A stretch of DNA of 52,115 nucleotides from Campylobacter sp. LR291e (lineage in GTDB: Bacteria; Campylobacterota; Campylobacteria; Campylobacterales; Campylobacteraceae), in assembly GCF_008633915.1 (NCBI RefSeq), contig NZ_VJNV01000005.1, forward strand, positions 1-52,115. The letters are read 5' to 3'. Both the position numbers and the translations under genes were made by a program. Shown in pieces: positions 28,222 through 37,995 of the stretch (within the stretch, counting starts at the first letter, position 1; each line of letters opens with the position of its first letter). The notes under the pieces were generated by a model, which worked only from the letters and a program-made list of their open reading frames with translations, was not told the origin of the DNA and searched no databases.

Positions 28222-28973
28222 GGAGTGTTAAATCCATATTTTTTAATAATGGTCTTTGCTTCATCACTAGCAATAAAGGCTGCAAAATCAGTAGCAAGTT
28301 TTTCTTTCTTGCCCTTAGCATATTTTGTTACAACGAAAGATTGTTCAAGTGGTTTAAAGTATTTTTCATCGATGATTACAGCTTTTCCTTTTGGATTATT
28401 AACTTCTGAAACTAGAGAAAAAGCTACTATTCCAATCTCTGCTGCCCCACTATCAACGTGTACCACTGGTTGAGAAATATTATCACCTAAAACGATTCTA
28501 TCCTTGAAAGTATCATAAATTTTAAGATTGTTTAAAACCTCAGTAGCTGCAACGCCATAAGGTGCAACCTTAGGATTTGCAATACTTAAATGTTTAATCT
28601 TAGAACTTTTACCTTTAAGCCCTTCAATTCCATCTTTTAAAAAACTTTCATCCAAAGCATAAAGTGCTACAACGCCTAAAGCATAAATTTTTGGCTCACC
28701 AAGAGCGTTTCCATCTTGTGCGATTTGTGCAGCGTATTTTGCATCAGCTGAGAAAAATACATCAAATTCACGACCTTCTTTTAAAAGTTGATAATGCTTA
28801 CCAGAAGCACCAAAAACAAACTCAACCTCGTCTTTTGGGTGAGTTTTCTTAAAGGCTTCGCCTACTTCTGTCATAGCCTTAGAAGCTGATGAAGCCACAA
28901 AAACGCTTATTTTTTCCGCACAAGCATTTGTAACGAAAAACAAAATTCCTAAAAAAATCAGAATTTTCTTCAT
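28218..28973 (-). CDS. modA: Periplasmic molybdate-binding protein ModA
   Basis: ModA captures molybdate or tungstate for ModBC. It has 251 residues with a cleavable signal peptide (residues 1-19, ending ACA). The mature protein begins EKISVFVASSASKAM, whose serines usually contact the oxyanion, followed by FVFGASGKHYQLL. DNISQPVVHVDSGAAEIGIV lies in the second lobe. It is the first gene of the operon. The ATG follows AGAAAGGAT. No frame problem was seen. Confidence 0.95.
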   Translation of the reverse strand: MKKILIFLGILFFVTNACAEKISVFVASSASKAMTEVGEAFKKTHPKDEVEFVFGASGKHYQLLKEGREFDVFFSADAKYAAQIAQDGNALGEPKIYALGVVALYALDESFLKDGIEGLKGKSSKIKHLSIANPKVAPYGVAATEVLNNLKIYDTFKDRIVLGDNISQPVVHVDSGAAEIGIVAFSLVSEVNNPKGKAVIIDEKYFKPLEQSFVVTKYAKGKKEKLATDFAAFIASDEAKTIIKKYGFNTP

Positions 28974-29084
28974 TTTTATCCTTTCTAGTAAAATAAATTA
29001 TTTCATTTTAACATAAAAAAATAATATCTTTCTTAATTTTTGAAATATCATTAAATAGGCATTTTAAGGACAAAAACAGCCCCT

Positions 29085-29777
29085 TTAATTTTTATTTATT
29101 TTATATTTACATAAAATGAAAATGCAATGATAGCTAAGCTTATTTTTAAATCTTTTCTCATAGTCTTTTAAGAATTTTTTACTTAAAAAAAAGGGACCAA
29201 AAGAATTTGTCCCGTTTAATTTTAAGTGTCTAAACACTGACAAAGCACTATCAAATTCAAGTTCAAATTTTTTTTCACTTAAATTTAAGAGATCAAAATT
29301 TTTTTTAAGTAAAATTTCATATTCTTTTAAGCTTAGATATTTTAAGCCAAGATTTGTACTAAGCTTTATTTGTTCTAAATTTTTTTTACCAAAACTTGAT
29401 AATAATAAAAGCCCATTTTTATTTAGCATAGTTGTTAAGGTCGGTAAAATTTTTTCTATATTAAGCCATTGCAAACACGCATTTGAAGTGATTAAATCAA
29501 ATTTTTGTTTACTTAAAGGCGAGCTTTTAATATCATTCATATCAAAAATATAAGCATCCTTTAAACCATAATCTAAGCAATCATTTTTTATATATCTTTT
29601 AAATTTAATAATTTTTTGAATTTTTTTGCTAAACTCACCTTGCCCGGCCCCAAATTCAAAGACATTATCAAAATTTAATAAATTATTTTTTTGCAAAAGT
29701 TCGCATAAAAGATCAGCCATTTTTGCCTGTACTATGGCATTTGTTTCATAGCTTTTTTTAGCCTTTAAAAAATTCAA
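29085..29777 (-). CDS. bioC: Malonyl-ACP O-methyltransferase BioC
   Basis: BioC methylates malonyl-ACP so that fatty-acid synthesis can build a pimeloyl chain. It has 230 residues. The SAM motif is VFEFGAGQGEFSKKI (about residues 38-52), with LITSNACLQWLN (about residues 95-106) as the BioC-type post motif. The start overlaps the bioG stop as ATGA. It lies in the order bioF-bioG-bioC, so the three are one transcript. Confidence 0.9.
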   Translation of the reverse strand: MNFLKAKKSYETNAIVQAKMADLLCELLQKNNLLNFDNVFEFGAGQGEFSKKIQKIIKFKRYIKNDCLDYGLKDAYIFDMNDIKSSPLSKQKFDLITSNACLQWLNIEKILPTLTTMLNKNGLLLLSSFGKKNLEQIKLSTNLGLKYLSLKEYEILLKKNFDLLNLSEKKFELEFDSALSVFRHLKLNGTNSFGPFFLSKKFLKDYEKRFKNKLSYHCIFILCKYKINKN

Positions 29778-30388
29778 AACTCATCCCAGCTATCAAAATA
29801 AAAAAATAAAAAATGTGGTTCATTTACAAAGATACATTCTTGAAAACTTGCCAAAAGGGCAGTATTTGGAAAGATTAAATCCCCTTTACTTGCATAAATT
29901 TTATCCCAAGAAAAATTTACTTCCTTAGTATTTAAAATATAATCATACAAGCTTTTAAGCTCTTTTTTAAGTTCTATTTCACTATTAAATTCAAAGGAAT
30001 TTGTTTTACTTAAGTGTTTTCCAAAAAGAAAGATTTTAAAATCATCAATTTTTAAATTTTTAATGGTTTTTAAAAAAAGTGTAGGGGGAATTCCTTTTTC
30101 TTTATGAATTCCAAAATTTGTACCATTAATGGCGATTTTTTTATTAAAGCTTAAATTTGATAAAAAATGAGTAGCTACGCAAACTCCCATAGAAAAGGCA
30201 ATAAGGCTTATTTTATCGTAATTTTTTATATCTAATTTTGGCAAAGTTAAATCCTTATAATCATATACCATTAAAACATTTTTTTTGCTACTTAAATGCT
30301 GATAATGGCAAGGCTTGCTTGCAAAACCTGCAAAAAATATTATAAGTTCTTTTGAATTTTTATTAAGATGCAAAAACTGCGTTTTCAT
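29774..30388 (-). CDS. bioG: Pimeloyl-ACP methyl ester esterase BioG (DUF452)
   Basis: BioG removes the methyl group from pimeloyl-ACP methyl ester, ending BioC-initiated synthesis; it substitutes for BioH. It has 204 residues. Near the N terminus is ELIIFFAGFASKP, the nucleophile serine lies in LIAFSMGVCVA (about residue 67), and a histidine near the C terminus is in NEPHFLFF. It overlaps bioF upstream and bioC downstream by 4 bp each. The context makes the call firm. Confidence 0.9.
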   Translation of the reverse strand: MKTQFLHLNKNSKELIIFFAGFASKPCHYQHLSSKKNVLMVYDYKDLTLPKLDIKNYDKISLIAFSMGVCVATHFLSNLSFNKKIAINGTNFGIHKEKGIPPTLFLKTIKNLKIDDFKIFLFGKHLSKTNSFEFNSEIELKKELKSLYDYILNTKEVNFSWDKIYASKGDLIFPNTALLASFQECIFVNEPHFLFFYFDSWDEF

Positions 30389-31524
30389 AAAAAACTCACT
30401 AGATTTTTTATTTCTTCTTTGTTTAAATCACTATGCAAAGAAAAGCGAATTCTAGCACTATTTTTTGCTACGCTTGGTTCTTTAATGGCCGGGGCGAAAA
30501 AACCTGCTTTTACTAATTTTAAGGAACTTTCTAAGGCTTTTTCATTTGAGCTTAAAATTAAGCTGATTATATAAGCATCCCCTAAGACATTTAAATTTTT
30601 TTCTAGTAATTTATCTTTAAAAAAGCTTGAAATTTGCATTAAATTTTGTCTTCTATCTTCAAAGAAGGCTAGTTTTTTAAAGATAAATAAGGACCAAGCT
30701 ACATTTATGGGAGGTAGGGCAGTTGAGTATATAAAGGCCCTAGCTTTATTTATGAAAAAATCCTTAAAATTGTTATTACAAATCATACAAGCACCCATTG
30801 AAGAAAGGGCCTTTCCAAAGGTAAAGATTATAAAATCAATCTCTTTTTCAAGTTTTAAAGCCTTTATTCTACCCATTCCATTACCAAAACAACCAACTGA
30901 ATGTGCCTCGTCAATGTAAAGTAAGATATTTTTATAGCTTTTTTTGATTCTTACAAGACTTTCAAGGTCGCAAAAATCACCATCCATGCTAAATAAGGCC
31001 TCGCTTAGAATGATTATATTTTCATATTCTTTATGATATTTTTGCACTAAGCTTTCTAAATCCTTTAAATCATTATGTTTAAAACGGCGAAAATTTGCCC
31101 TACCAAGTTTTAAACCATCAATCATACTTGCATGAATTTGTCTATCGGCTAAAAAAAGGGTATTTTTTAAACTTGCTAAAGCACTTACACAAGAAATATT
31201 TAAGTGATAGCCACTATTAAAATGAAGACAGCTTTTGCTTTCAAAAAAGGTGCTTATAAAGCTTTCAAGTTCACTAAAAATACTAAAATTTCCACTTAAA
31301 CTTCTTGAACTCGTGCTTGAAAAATATAAATCATCCTTTTTGATAGAGATTAAAAACTCATTTTTTAAATTTTGCAAAGAGGATAAATTTAAATAATCAT
31401 TACTTGCTAAATTTAAAAGTTTTTTACCACTTTTAAATACGAATTTATCATATTTTTTTAAGGGTGTTAGTTCTCTAAAATTTGCATTATCTTTTAAATC
31501 TTGCAATATTTTTGAAATTTGCAT
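30385..31524 (-). CDS. bioF: 8-amino-7-oxononanoate synthase BioF
   Basis: BioF joins pimeloyl-ACP to L-alanine. It is a 379-residue PLP alpha-oxoamine synthase. YIDEAHSVGCFG holds the PLP-contacting Asp and His, and the PLP lysine is in IIFTFGKALSSMGA (about residue 232). ASNDYLNLSS lies near the N terminus. It is the first gene of the minus-strand bioF-bioG-bioC run and diverges from bioA across 70 bp. Confidence 0.95.
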   Translation of the reverse strand: MQISKILQDLKDNANFRELTPLKKYDKFVFKSGKKLLNLASNDYLNLSSLQNLKNEFLISIKKDDLYFSSTSSRSLSGNFSIFSELESFISTFFESKSCLHFNSGYHLNISCVSALASLKNTLFLADRQIHASMIDGLKLGRANFRRFKHNDLKDLESLVQKYHKEYENIIILSEALFSMDGDFCDLESLVRIKKSYKNILLYIDEAHSVGCFGNGMGRIKALKLEKEIDFIIFTFGKALSSMGACMICNNNFKDFFINKARAFIYSTALPPINVAWSLFIFKKLAFFEDRRQNLMQISSFFKDKLLEKNLNVLGDAYIISLILSSNEKALESSLKLVKAGFFAPAIKEPSVAKNSARIRFSLHSDLNKEEIKNLVSFL

Positions 31525-31594
31525 AAATTTTTTCCTAAAATTTAAAAATTTAAAGTATTATTGTGCCAAAATAAATTTAATAAAGAAGTAAAAA

Positions 31595-32881
31595 ATGAAT
31601 AGCAAAGAGCTTAAAAATTTGGATTTAAAACACATTTGGCATCCTTGTTCGCAAATGAAAGATTATGAGAATTTGCCCTTAATTCCTATAAAAAAGGCAA
31701 AGGGCGTTTGGCTTTATGATTTTGATGATAAGCCATATTTAGATTGTGTGAGTTCTTGGTGGGTAAATCTTTTTGGACATAGTAACAAGTATATTAACAA
31801 AGCCATTAAAAGGCAACTTAAAAGCTTAGAACACGTGCTTTTAGCAGGTTTTTCTCATGAAAGCATTATAAAACTTTCAAGCCGTTTATGTTCGCTTTTG
31901 CCATATCAAAAATGCTTTTATGCAGATAATGGGTCTTCTGCTGTTGAGGTCGCTTTAAAAATGAGTTTTCATTATTTTTTAAATAAGGGCGTCAAAAAAA
32001 GTAAATTTTTATCCCTTGAAAATGCCTATCATGGTGAAACCTTAGGCGCGTTAAGCGTTGGAGATGTGGCACTTTATAAAGAAATTTATACCCCCTTACT
32101 TTTAGAATGCCTTAAAACCCCTGTGCCAAAAAGTGATGATTTTGAAAATGAATTAAATGCCCTTAAAAACATACTTCAAACACACTCAAAGGACCTTTGT
32201 GCCTTTATCTTAGAACCTCTGGTTCAATGTGCTGGAAATATGCATATGTATAGTGCTAAATTTATAGACGAGGCTATTAAGCTTTGTCATAGTTTTGGGG
32301 TGCAAGTTATCTTTGATGAAATAGCTACTGGATTTGGTCGTACGGGTACTATGTTTGGGCTTAATCAATGCGAAGAAAAACCTGATTTTATCTGTCTTTC
32401 AAAGGGTATAACGGCTGGTTATTTGCCACTATCTGTCGTAATGATAGATAATAAAATTTATGATTGTTTTTATGATAGCTATGAAAACAATAAGGCTTTT
32501 TTACACTCTCATAGCTACACAGGAAACGCTTTAGCTTGTGCAGCTGCAAATGCTTGTCTTGATATTTTTGAAAAGAAAAATATCATAGAAAAAAATAAAA
32601 TTTTAAGTGAATTTATAAAAAAAGAATTTGAAAACTTGAAAGAATTTGAATTTTTAGGAAATTTTAGACAAAGGGGAATGATTTATGCCTTTGATATTGT
32701 AAAAACAAATAAAAATAGGGCTGGTCTTTTTGTCTTTGAAAAGGCCTTGCAAAAAAATATTTTATTAAGACCTCTTGGAAATACTATTTATTGTATGCCA
32801 CCTTATGTGATAAAAAAAGATGAAATTTCTATGGTAGTAAGGGTGCTAAAAGAAATTTTTAGCAAAGAAAATTTAGTTTAA
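31595..32881 (+). CDS. bioA: Adenosylmethionine-8-amino-7-oxononanoate aminotransferase BioA
   Basis: BioA makes 7,8-diaminononanoate using S-adenosylmethionine as amino donor. It is a 428-residue class III PLP aminotransferase. Markers are [12 protein letters not shown] at the N terminus, [24 protein letters not shown], and the PLP lysine in [12 protein letters not shown] (about residue 270). It is transcribed toward bioD, and the two convergent genes overlap by 9 bp at their 3' ends. Confidence 0.96.
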   Translation: MNSKELKNLDLKHIWHPCSQMKDYENLPLIPIKKAKGVWLYDFDDKPYLDCVSSWWVNLFGHSNKYINKAIKRQLKSLEHVLLAGFSHESIIKLSSRLCSLLPYQKCFYADNGSSAVEVALKMSFHYFLNKGVKKSKFLSLENAYHGETLGALSVGDVALYKEIYTPLLLECLKTPVPKSDDFENELNALKNILQTHSKDLCAFILEPLVQCAGNMHMYSAKFIDEAIKLCHSFGVQVIFDEIATGFGRTGTMFGLNQCEEKPDFICLSKGITAGYLPLSVVMIDNKIYDCFYDSYENNKAFLHSHSYTGNALACAAANACLDIFEKKNIIEKNKILSEFIKKEFENLKEFEFLGNFRQRGMIYAFDIVKTNKNRAGLFVFEKALQKNILLRPLGNTIYCMPPYVIKKDEISMVVRVLKEIFSKENLV

Positions 32882-33466
32882 AATTTTTTGCATATTAAGC
32901 TTAAAATCATTATTTATCACGCTTTTTTCATTAAAAAAATCAACATTTATCAATGGAATTTGCGTGTAATTTTTAATAAATTCATCTTGCAAAATATCTT
33001 TTTTGCCCATCATTACTATACATAAAATTTTAATTTTTCTTTGTTTTAAGGCATCTATGCTTAATAATATGTGATTAATGCTACCTAAATAATACTTAGC
33101 CACTAAAATAGTAGGAAAATTAAACTCACTCATATAATCAATCATGGTTGTTTTTTCATCAATAGGAGTAAAAAGCCCACCAGCTAGTTCTATAACTAGT
33201 TTATCGCTTTTTGGAATTTTTATATCAAAGGCATTAAATTTAGCATTTTCAAGAATTTTAGCACGATGTGGAGAAGTAGGAGTTTTTAAAAAAAAACCAG
33301 TTTCAAAAATCTTTGTTTTTTGGCTAAATTTAGCTATAAGCTCACTATCTGTTGGAACACCAGCTTGTATAAGTTTAAAATAATCAAAATTTAAATTCGC
33401 ACACATTAACGCACTTAAATGAGTTTTGCCTGCATCTGTATGAATACCACTTATATAAATTTTCAT
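32873..33466 (-). CDS. bioD: Dethiobiotin synthetase BioD
   Basis: BioD closes the ureido ring of dethiobiotin with CO2 and ATP. It has 197 residues. The P-loop-like [14 protein letters not shown] is at residues 7-20, and [12 protein letters not shown] carries the family's switch segment. It overlaps the end of bioA. bioB is not in the window, so the last step must be encoded elsewhere. Confidence 0.94.
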   Translation of the reverse strand: MKIYISGIHTDAGKTHLSALMCANLNFDYFKLIQAGVPTDSELIAKFSQKTKIFETGFFLKTPTSPHRAKILENAKFNAFDIKIPKSDKLVIELAGGLFTPIDEKTTMIDYMSEFNFPTILVAKYYLGSINHILLSIDALKQRKIKILCIVMMGKKDILQDEFIKNYTQIPLINVDFFNEKSVINNDFKLNMQKILN

Positions 33467-33517
33467 TGCAATTTCCTTGATAAATATTTGATTGTATCAA
33501 AATAGGGTTAAAAAGGT

Positions 33518-33523
33518 TATAAT
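33518..33523 (+). promoter_or_regulatory. -10 element before a decayed gene
   Basis: TATAAT is followed at a normal distance by AAAGGAG (33548-33554) and an ATG at 33561. The expression signals of the broken gene downstream thus look intact. Confidence 0.5.
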
Positions 33524-33560
33524 AATATAAAATTTATAATCTTATTTAAAGGAGCTTAAA

Positions 33561-33855
33561 ATGCCCTACACCCTATAAACAAAACTAAAAGCAAATAAAT
33601 TTTTTTTGTACCTTAGGAATAGAAATAAGCTTACCAGAAGAAGTAGACACATATAGTAATAAAGGGAATTTTGAGATAAGAATTAAGAATATAAATTTAA
33701 ATGAGATAACAAAACAAAGCAACAACACAATAATAAAAAATTCCCCTATATTTATATATGTACAAGAAAGCAAACAAAACTATATAGCAAAATTACAGGA
33801 TAAAGAATTTATCTTTAAAATAAATTTAGATAAAAATTTGCAAAGAAATAAATAA
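33561..33855 (+). pseudogene. Remnant of an unidentified gene
   Basis: A good ribosome site precedes ATG 33561, but the frame ends after five codons. In another frame, codons from 33589 to 33855 are open. They encode a Lys/Asn/Ile-rich stretch including SLPEEVDTYSNKGNFEIRI and SPIFIYVQESKQNYIAKL, ending LQRNK. The break lies before or at a T8 run (33600-33607). No family was recognised. The strand-opposite ORF here appears to be a shadow. Between 33856 and 34058 I see only a short open piece (KEAQRKFSTWSYKE, near 33980-34020) and AT-rich DNA, so the whole 590-bp gap looks like degraded accessory DNA. Confidence 0.5.
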
Positions 33856-34058
33856 GGACAATTAATATTTAGAAAATACATTATGTCAACTTTATAAGAT
33901 ATTTTTCTTTATAGTATATTTTTATAGCATTGTGTGAAATAAAAATCTTTCATGTTTTGTATGATTACATAAAGCATAAAAGAAGCACAAAGAAAGTTTA
34001 GCACTTGGTCATACAAGGAATAAAAATTTATTTTAATAAATAAAGTTTAATTTTTATG

Positions 34059-35501
34059 TTATTTTAAATAATATTCAATTTGTTCTTTTTTAAGTATGCG
34101 AATAAGATTACTAGAACCTTCAACGCCTGTAGGAAAACCAGCAGTTAAAATATAGCTTTCGTTTTTATTCATATAATTTAACTTAACGCTTGTTTTAACA
34201 GAATCTTTAAGCAAAAGGACAAGCTCATCACTTGGATTTACTAAAATAGCAGGATTAACGCCCCAAACTATGCTTAAAAAATTTAGTGTTTTTTCACTAT
34301 GTGCAATGGCTATTATATCTATATTTGGGCGATATCTTGCTATTTTAATAGCCGATTTACCACTACTTGTTAGGGCAAAAATGGCATTAACACCCAAATC
34401 AACGCCGATATGAGTGGCACTAGCCATAATTTTATCAGTCTCATCAAGATAATCAAAAAGATTAAATTTATTATAAGGATAATTTTTTTCTGTTTCTATA
34501 ATGGTTCTAGTCATTACATTTACAGCATTTGCAGGGTCAATTCCAATTGCACTTTCCTCGCTTAACATTACAGCATCGCTTCCATCTAAAACAGCATTTG
34601 CCACATCTGAAATTTCAGCCCTAGTAGCATTCTTAGTTTTTGCAAGAGAAAAAAGCATTTGAGTAGCTGTTATTACAGGTTTTGAGGCGATATTTGCCTT
34701 TTGAATAATTTCTTTTTGAATGTTAGGCACTTTGTAGTAAGGTACTTCTATACCCAAATCTCCCCTAGCTACCATTATGCCATCGCTTATTGCGATAATC
34801 TCATCTATATTTTCAACGGCGTCAAATTTTTCTATCTTTGCAAAAATAGCAATCTTAGCCTTATTTTGTGTTAAAATTTCCCTTACTTCTGTAATATCAT
34901 GTGCGTTTTGTACAAAAGAAATAGCTAAAAAATCAATCTCATTTTCAATGCCCCAAAGCAAATCAGCCTTATCTTTTTTTGTTATAACATCGATATTTAT
35001 TTTAGTATTTGGAAAATTTATACCCTTATTTGAATTTAAAAAACCATCATTTTCTATGATAGTTTCTATAAAATCATTATGAATTTTACTAACTCTAGCA
35101 CTAATTGAACCATCATAAAGATAAATATGCTCATTAACCTTTAACCTAGCTAAAACTTCACTATGATTTATACTAAGCTTGTAGTGATTATTAGCAATTT
35201 TAACGCCTAGTGTTTTATCCTTATAAAAGTCAAGTCTATCATCTTTTTTTAACTCAAATGGTGCTTGAAGTTCGCCTGTTCGTATCTTTGGACCACTTAT
35301 ATCTTGTAAAATTCCAACCCTAATATTTAATTCTTTTGAAATTTCTCTAATTTTTTCAAGATTAGTTTTATGATATTCATGACTTCCATGAGAAAAATTT
35401 AAGCGAAAAACATTTACGCCATTAAGAATCATTTGACGCAAAATCTCTTTGTTTTCGCTTGTAGGTCCAATTGTGGCTACTATTTTTGTCTTTTTTTGCA
35501 T
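34059..35501 (-). CDS. pyk: Pyruvate kinase
   Basis: Pyk makes pyruvate and ATP from phosphoenolpyruvate and ADP. It has 480 residues. KTKIVATIGPTSENKE opens the barrel, NFSHGSHEYH holds the potassium- and substrate-binding residues, IFAKIEKFDAVENIDEI carries the catalytic lysine, and MVARGDLGIEVP binds metal. The C-terminal allosteric domain is complete. As Campylobacter lacks phosphofructokinase, the enzyme is thought to work from amino-acid-derived carbon. mqo lies 9 bp upstream on the same strand. Confidence 0.96.
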   Translation of the reverse strand: MQKKTKIVATIGPTSENKEILRQMILNGVNVFRLNFSHGSHEYHKTNLEKIREISKELNIRVGILQDISGPKIRTGELQAPFELKKDDRLDFYKDKTLGVKIANNHYKLSINHSEVLARLKVNEHIYLYDGSISARVSKIHNDFIETIIENDGFLNSNKGINFPNTKINIDVITKKDKADLLWGIENEIDFLAISFVQNAHDITEVREILTQNKAKIAIFAKIEKFDAVENIDEIIAISDGIMVARGDLGIEVPYYKVPNIQKEIIQKANIASKPVITATQMLFSLAKTKNATRAEISDVANAVLDGSDAVMLSEESAIGIDPANAVNVMTRTIIETEKNYPYNKFNLFDYLDETDKIMASATHIGVDLGVNAIFALTSSGKSAIKIARYRPNIDIIAIAHSEKTLNFLSIVWGVNPAILVNPSDELVLLLKDSVKTSVKLNYMNKNESYILTAGFPTGVEGSSNLIRILKKEQIEYYLK

Positions 35502-35510
35502 TAAATTATT

Positions 35511-36857
35511 TTATAGTAACTCACTAGTAAATTTATCTTCATCAAATTTTTGTCCTAAATACTTACAAACAATCTTACAATCGCGTTCAGCATTACCTAA
35601 ACAACTTGTAGCACCAGGACTTGGAGTCATATTAAAAATTACCCCTTCAACATCGGTAATACTAGCTTCTCCAAGCATAATTTCACCCTTGGTCCTATCA
35701 ATTACTTGAGGTCTTACCCCTCCAAAACCATCAGCATAATAAATATCGCTAGGCTTTAAGCTAGGAACAATTTTTTTAGCATTTTTTACAAATAAATATC
35801 TATTGAAAATTGGAATTTCATAAAGATAATTATAAAGCAAATAGTTACGAACCATTGAATCTTTCATAATATCAAAGGCAATTTTCATAAATAATCTATC
35901 AATTTTTAAAGTAGAGAAAAATTCAGGCATAGATTTTAAACCATGGTATCTTTCAAGCTTTGGTAAAACAAGGGCTGTTGGTCCAAAACGAGTATTCATA
36001 TCAGCCAGTAAATCAGGGTCTCCATGCAAGGCAGCAAATGGCAATTTAGGATTTTGAACCATATAAACCTTACCATTTAATAGCTTTTGTTTTGTTAAGT
36101 AAAAGCTACCAGCAACAGGCCAACAACATTTATCAAGTCCTACACCTAATTTATGAGCTAAAAATAAAGAATGAGCTCCAGCATTTACTACAAGGGCTTT
36201 TGCGTGATATTCTTTATAATCAGTAGTGCGAATATAAAAGCCACCATCCTTTTTTTCTATAAAATTTACTTCTTGATTAAAGGCTACAAGTGTGTTTTTG
36301 CCTTGTTTTTGTCCTTGTTCAACCAAACTTTCACTCATTTTTCCATAATCAACCGTGGTAAACACCTCACCAGCTTCAATACCCATTCCAGCGATATTTT
36401 CAGGTCTATCATTACTAAAATTTTCATCTAGTGCAACGCGTGGTTCTATTTCTTTTATCTTTGTTTTGTCAAAAAATTTAATATATGGATAAAGTTCTTT
36501 AAATTCTTCGTATCTAGTTTTCATATATTCACATTCGCTATCTCCAACGGCAAGTGCCATTTTTTGATGAGAAAACATAAATTTATTTTCTGCGTTTTGT
36601 AGTTTTCCATATTTAATAATCATATCAGCAGTTCTTTTAACCTTTTTTGCCTTTTCAAAGGTATAATTTGTTTCAATATCCCCACAGTGTATAGTTTGAG
36701 AATTACTAGTTCCCTTGCTATTTAATGTAGCAGGTGCGTTATATTTTTCTATCAAAGCGATATTTTTAATATCTGTATATCTTGCAAGTTCGTAAAACAA
36801 AGCTGCACCAGAGATTCCAGCCCCAATAATAAGTACATCAAATTCATTTTGACTCAT
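35511..36857 (-). CDS. mqo: Malate:quinone oxidoreductase
   Basis: This FAD enzyme of 448 residues oxidises malate to oxaloacetate and feeds electrons to menaquinone at the inner membrane face. The FAD site is VLIIGAGISGAALFYELA (about residues 9-26). GTSNSQTIHCGDIETNY and C-terminal NMTPSPGATSCLGNAERD are typical. It resembles the Helicobacter/Campylobacter type rather than enterobacterial Mqo. It is followed by pyk and preceded by a 228-bp non-coding gap with a long dyad. Confidence 0.93.
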   Translation of the reverse strand: MSQNEFDVLIIGAGISGAALFYELARYTDIKNIALIEKYNAPATLNSKGTSNSQTIHCGDIETNYTFEKAKKVKRTADMIIKYGKLQNAENKFMFSHQKMALAVGDSECEYMKTRYEEFKELYPYIKFFDKTKIKEIEPRVALDENFSNDRPENIAGMGIEAGEVFTTVDYGKMSESLVEQGQKQGKNTLVAFNQEVNFIEKKDGGFYIRTTDYKEYHAKALVVNAGAHSLFLAHKLGVGLDKCCWPVAGSFYLTKQKLLNGKVYMVQNPKLPFAALHGDPDLLADMNTRFGPTALVLPKLERYHGLKSMPEFFSTLKIDRLFMKIAFDIMKDSMVRNYLLYNYLYEIPIFNRYLFVKNAKKIVPSLKPSDIYYADGFGGVRPQVIDRTKGEIMLGEASITDVEGVIFNMTPSPGATSCLGNAERDCKIVCKYLGQKFDEDKFTSELL

Positions 36858-36960
36858 CTATTATTCCTTTTTAAATTCTTTCATAGGAAAGTTTAATGCA
36901 ATTTCTTTTATAAAAAAATAAAAGCTTAAATAAGCTACCTTAAATGAGTATTTTGGTAAC

Positions 36961-36989
36961 ATATTTAAGCATTCATATGAATTAAATAT
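36961..36989. promoter_or_regulatory. Extended dyad upstream of mqo
   Basis: A perfect 12-bp palindrome ATTCATATGAAT (36971-36982) is flanked by ATATTTAA on the left and TAAATAT on the right, the left arm carrying three extra bases. It lies about 105-130 bp upstream of mqo. It could be an operator or mere AT-rich symmetry. The rest of 36858-37085 shows no gene. Confidence 0.35.
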
Positions 36990-37085
36990 CAATTTTAGTC
37001 CATTTTAGCCTATAAACAAAAATTAAATATTTTGTTATAAAATTGTAACCTTTTTTTAAAATATTGCATTTTCTTAAGTTTTTTA

Positions 37086-37709
37086 TTATAAATTTGGATT
37101 TTCTTTTAAAAGCTTTTGCATACCCCTAAAAATAAGCAATCTATCAAAAATGGCATTATCAAAATAATTTGCTAAAAATTTACCATCTCCTCCTGTAAAA
37201 TAAAGTTTTTTATTTTGTGTAGCGTCTTTTATTAACAAATAAATTCCCTTAAAAACGGCATAACTTAACGCATCGCTTGTTTTTTGAGCAAAGGCATCAA
37301 GGCTAATTTGAGTGTTAAATTCACATTTTAAACGAGATGAAATGGACGCATAAATTTTTCTATAATTTGCAATGCCAGGCAATATAAAACCACCAAGGTG
37401 CATAGAATTTGCCATTATATCAACCGTTATAGCACTTCCTGCATCAACAACCACTCCATCACTTATGGTATAACAAGCAGCGATTCTATCAACTCCAAGC
37501 CCTTGATAAATGGTATCAAAATTAAAATAAGGTTCTAAATCTACAAAATTTTTTTGTGTTTTTAAATGTTCTTTTATACTCTCATTTACATTGATAAAAT
37601 ATATTTTTCTATCGCTTTTAAAATCTAAAAATTTATCAATACTCATACTAAAATATTTTGTTTTTTCTAAAAAACTAGCACTGGAATTTCCTATATCACA
37701 TAAGAGCAT
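37086..37709 (-). CDS. coaX: Type III pantothenate kinase CoaX
   Basis: CoaX phosphorylates pantothenate, the first step of coenzyme A synthesis. It has 207 residues. The phosphate-binding loop LLCDIGNSSASF is at the N terminus, GVDRIAACY and VVDAGSAITVDIM hold the catalytic and substrate residues, and YFTGGDGKFLANYF is near the C terminus. The start overlaps the preceding small gene by 19 bp. Confidence 0.94.
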   Translation of the reverse strand: MLLCDIGNSSASFLEKTKYFSMSIDKFLDFKSDRKIYFINVNESIKEHLKTQKNFVDLEPYFNFDTIYQGLGVDRIAACYTISDGVVVDAGSAITVDIMANSMHLGGFILPGIANYRKIYASISSRLKCEFNTQISLDAFAQKTSDALSYAVFKGIYLLIKDATQNKKLYFTGGDGKFLANYFDNAIFDRLLIFRGMQKLLKENPNL

Positions 37710-37972
37710 ATAAATCCTTTTTCTTCTAAAATAGTTTTAGCCTTAGAACAAAGTGCGTTTTTAATAAAAAAATATCTTAGTTTTTGTTTTAAATTGAAAG
37801 TTTTATAAAGTTCTTCTTGCAAGCTAAGTAAGGCTAGGCCGTCTTTTTGTAAAAATCTATTTTTGCCCTCATAAGACATACAAAAGGCGTTTGAATTTAA
37901 GGCACAAAATATAGTTTTTTTCTTAGTAAATGCTTTTAAATCAATATAATTCATATTTGTAAAATTTAGCAT
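37691..37972 (-). CDS. Conserved small hypothetical protein before coaX
   Basis: This protein has about 93 residues from ATG 37972, which has AAAGGAA at good spacing; the open frame reaches 37999. It has no signal peptide or membrane segment. FTKKKTIFCALNSNAFCMSYEGKN and four cysteines are visible, without a CXXC motif. A gene of this size lies in the same place in C. jejuni as I remember it. It overlaps the coaX start, so translation is coupled. The function is unknown. Confidence 0.7.
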   Translation of the reverse strand: MLNFTNMNYIDLKAFTKKKTIFCALNSNAFCMSYEGKNRFLQKDGLALLSLQEELYKTFNLKQKLRYFFIKNALCSKAKTILEEKGFICSYVI

Positions 37973-37995
37973 GTTTATTCCTTTATTTAAAGTGT

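Noticed and set aside
33585-33773. Minus-strand ORF of 62 codons in the bioD-pyk gap
   Set aside because: The plus strand carries promoter, ribosome site and more protein-like sequence; the minus frame appears to be its shadow.
34777-35082. Plus-strand ORF inside pyk
   Set aside because: It is antisense to conserved pyruvate kinase motifs and has no start signals.
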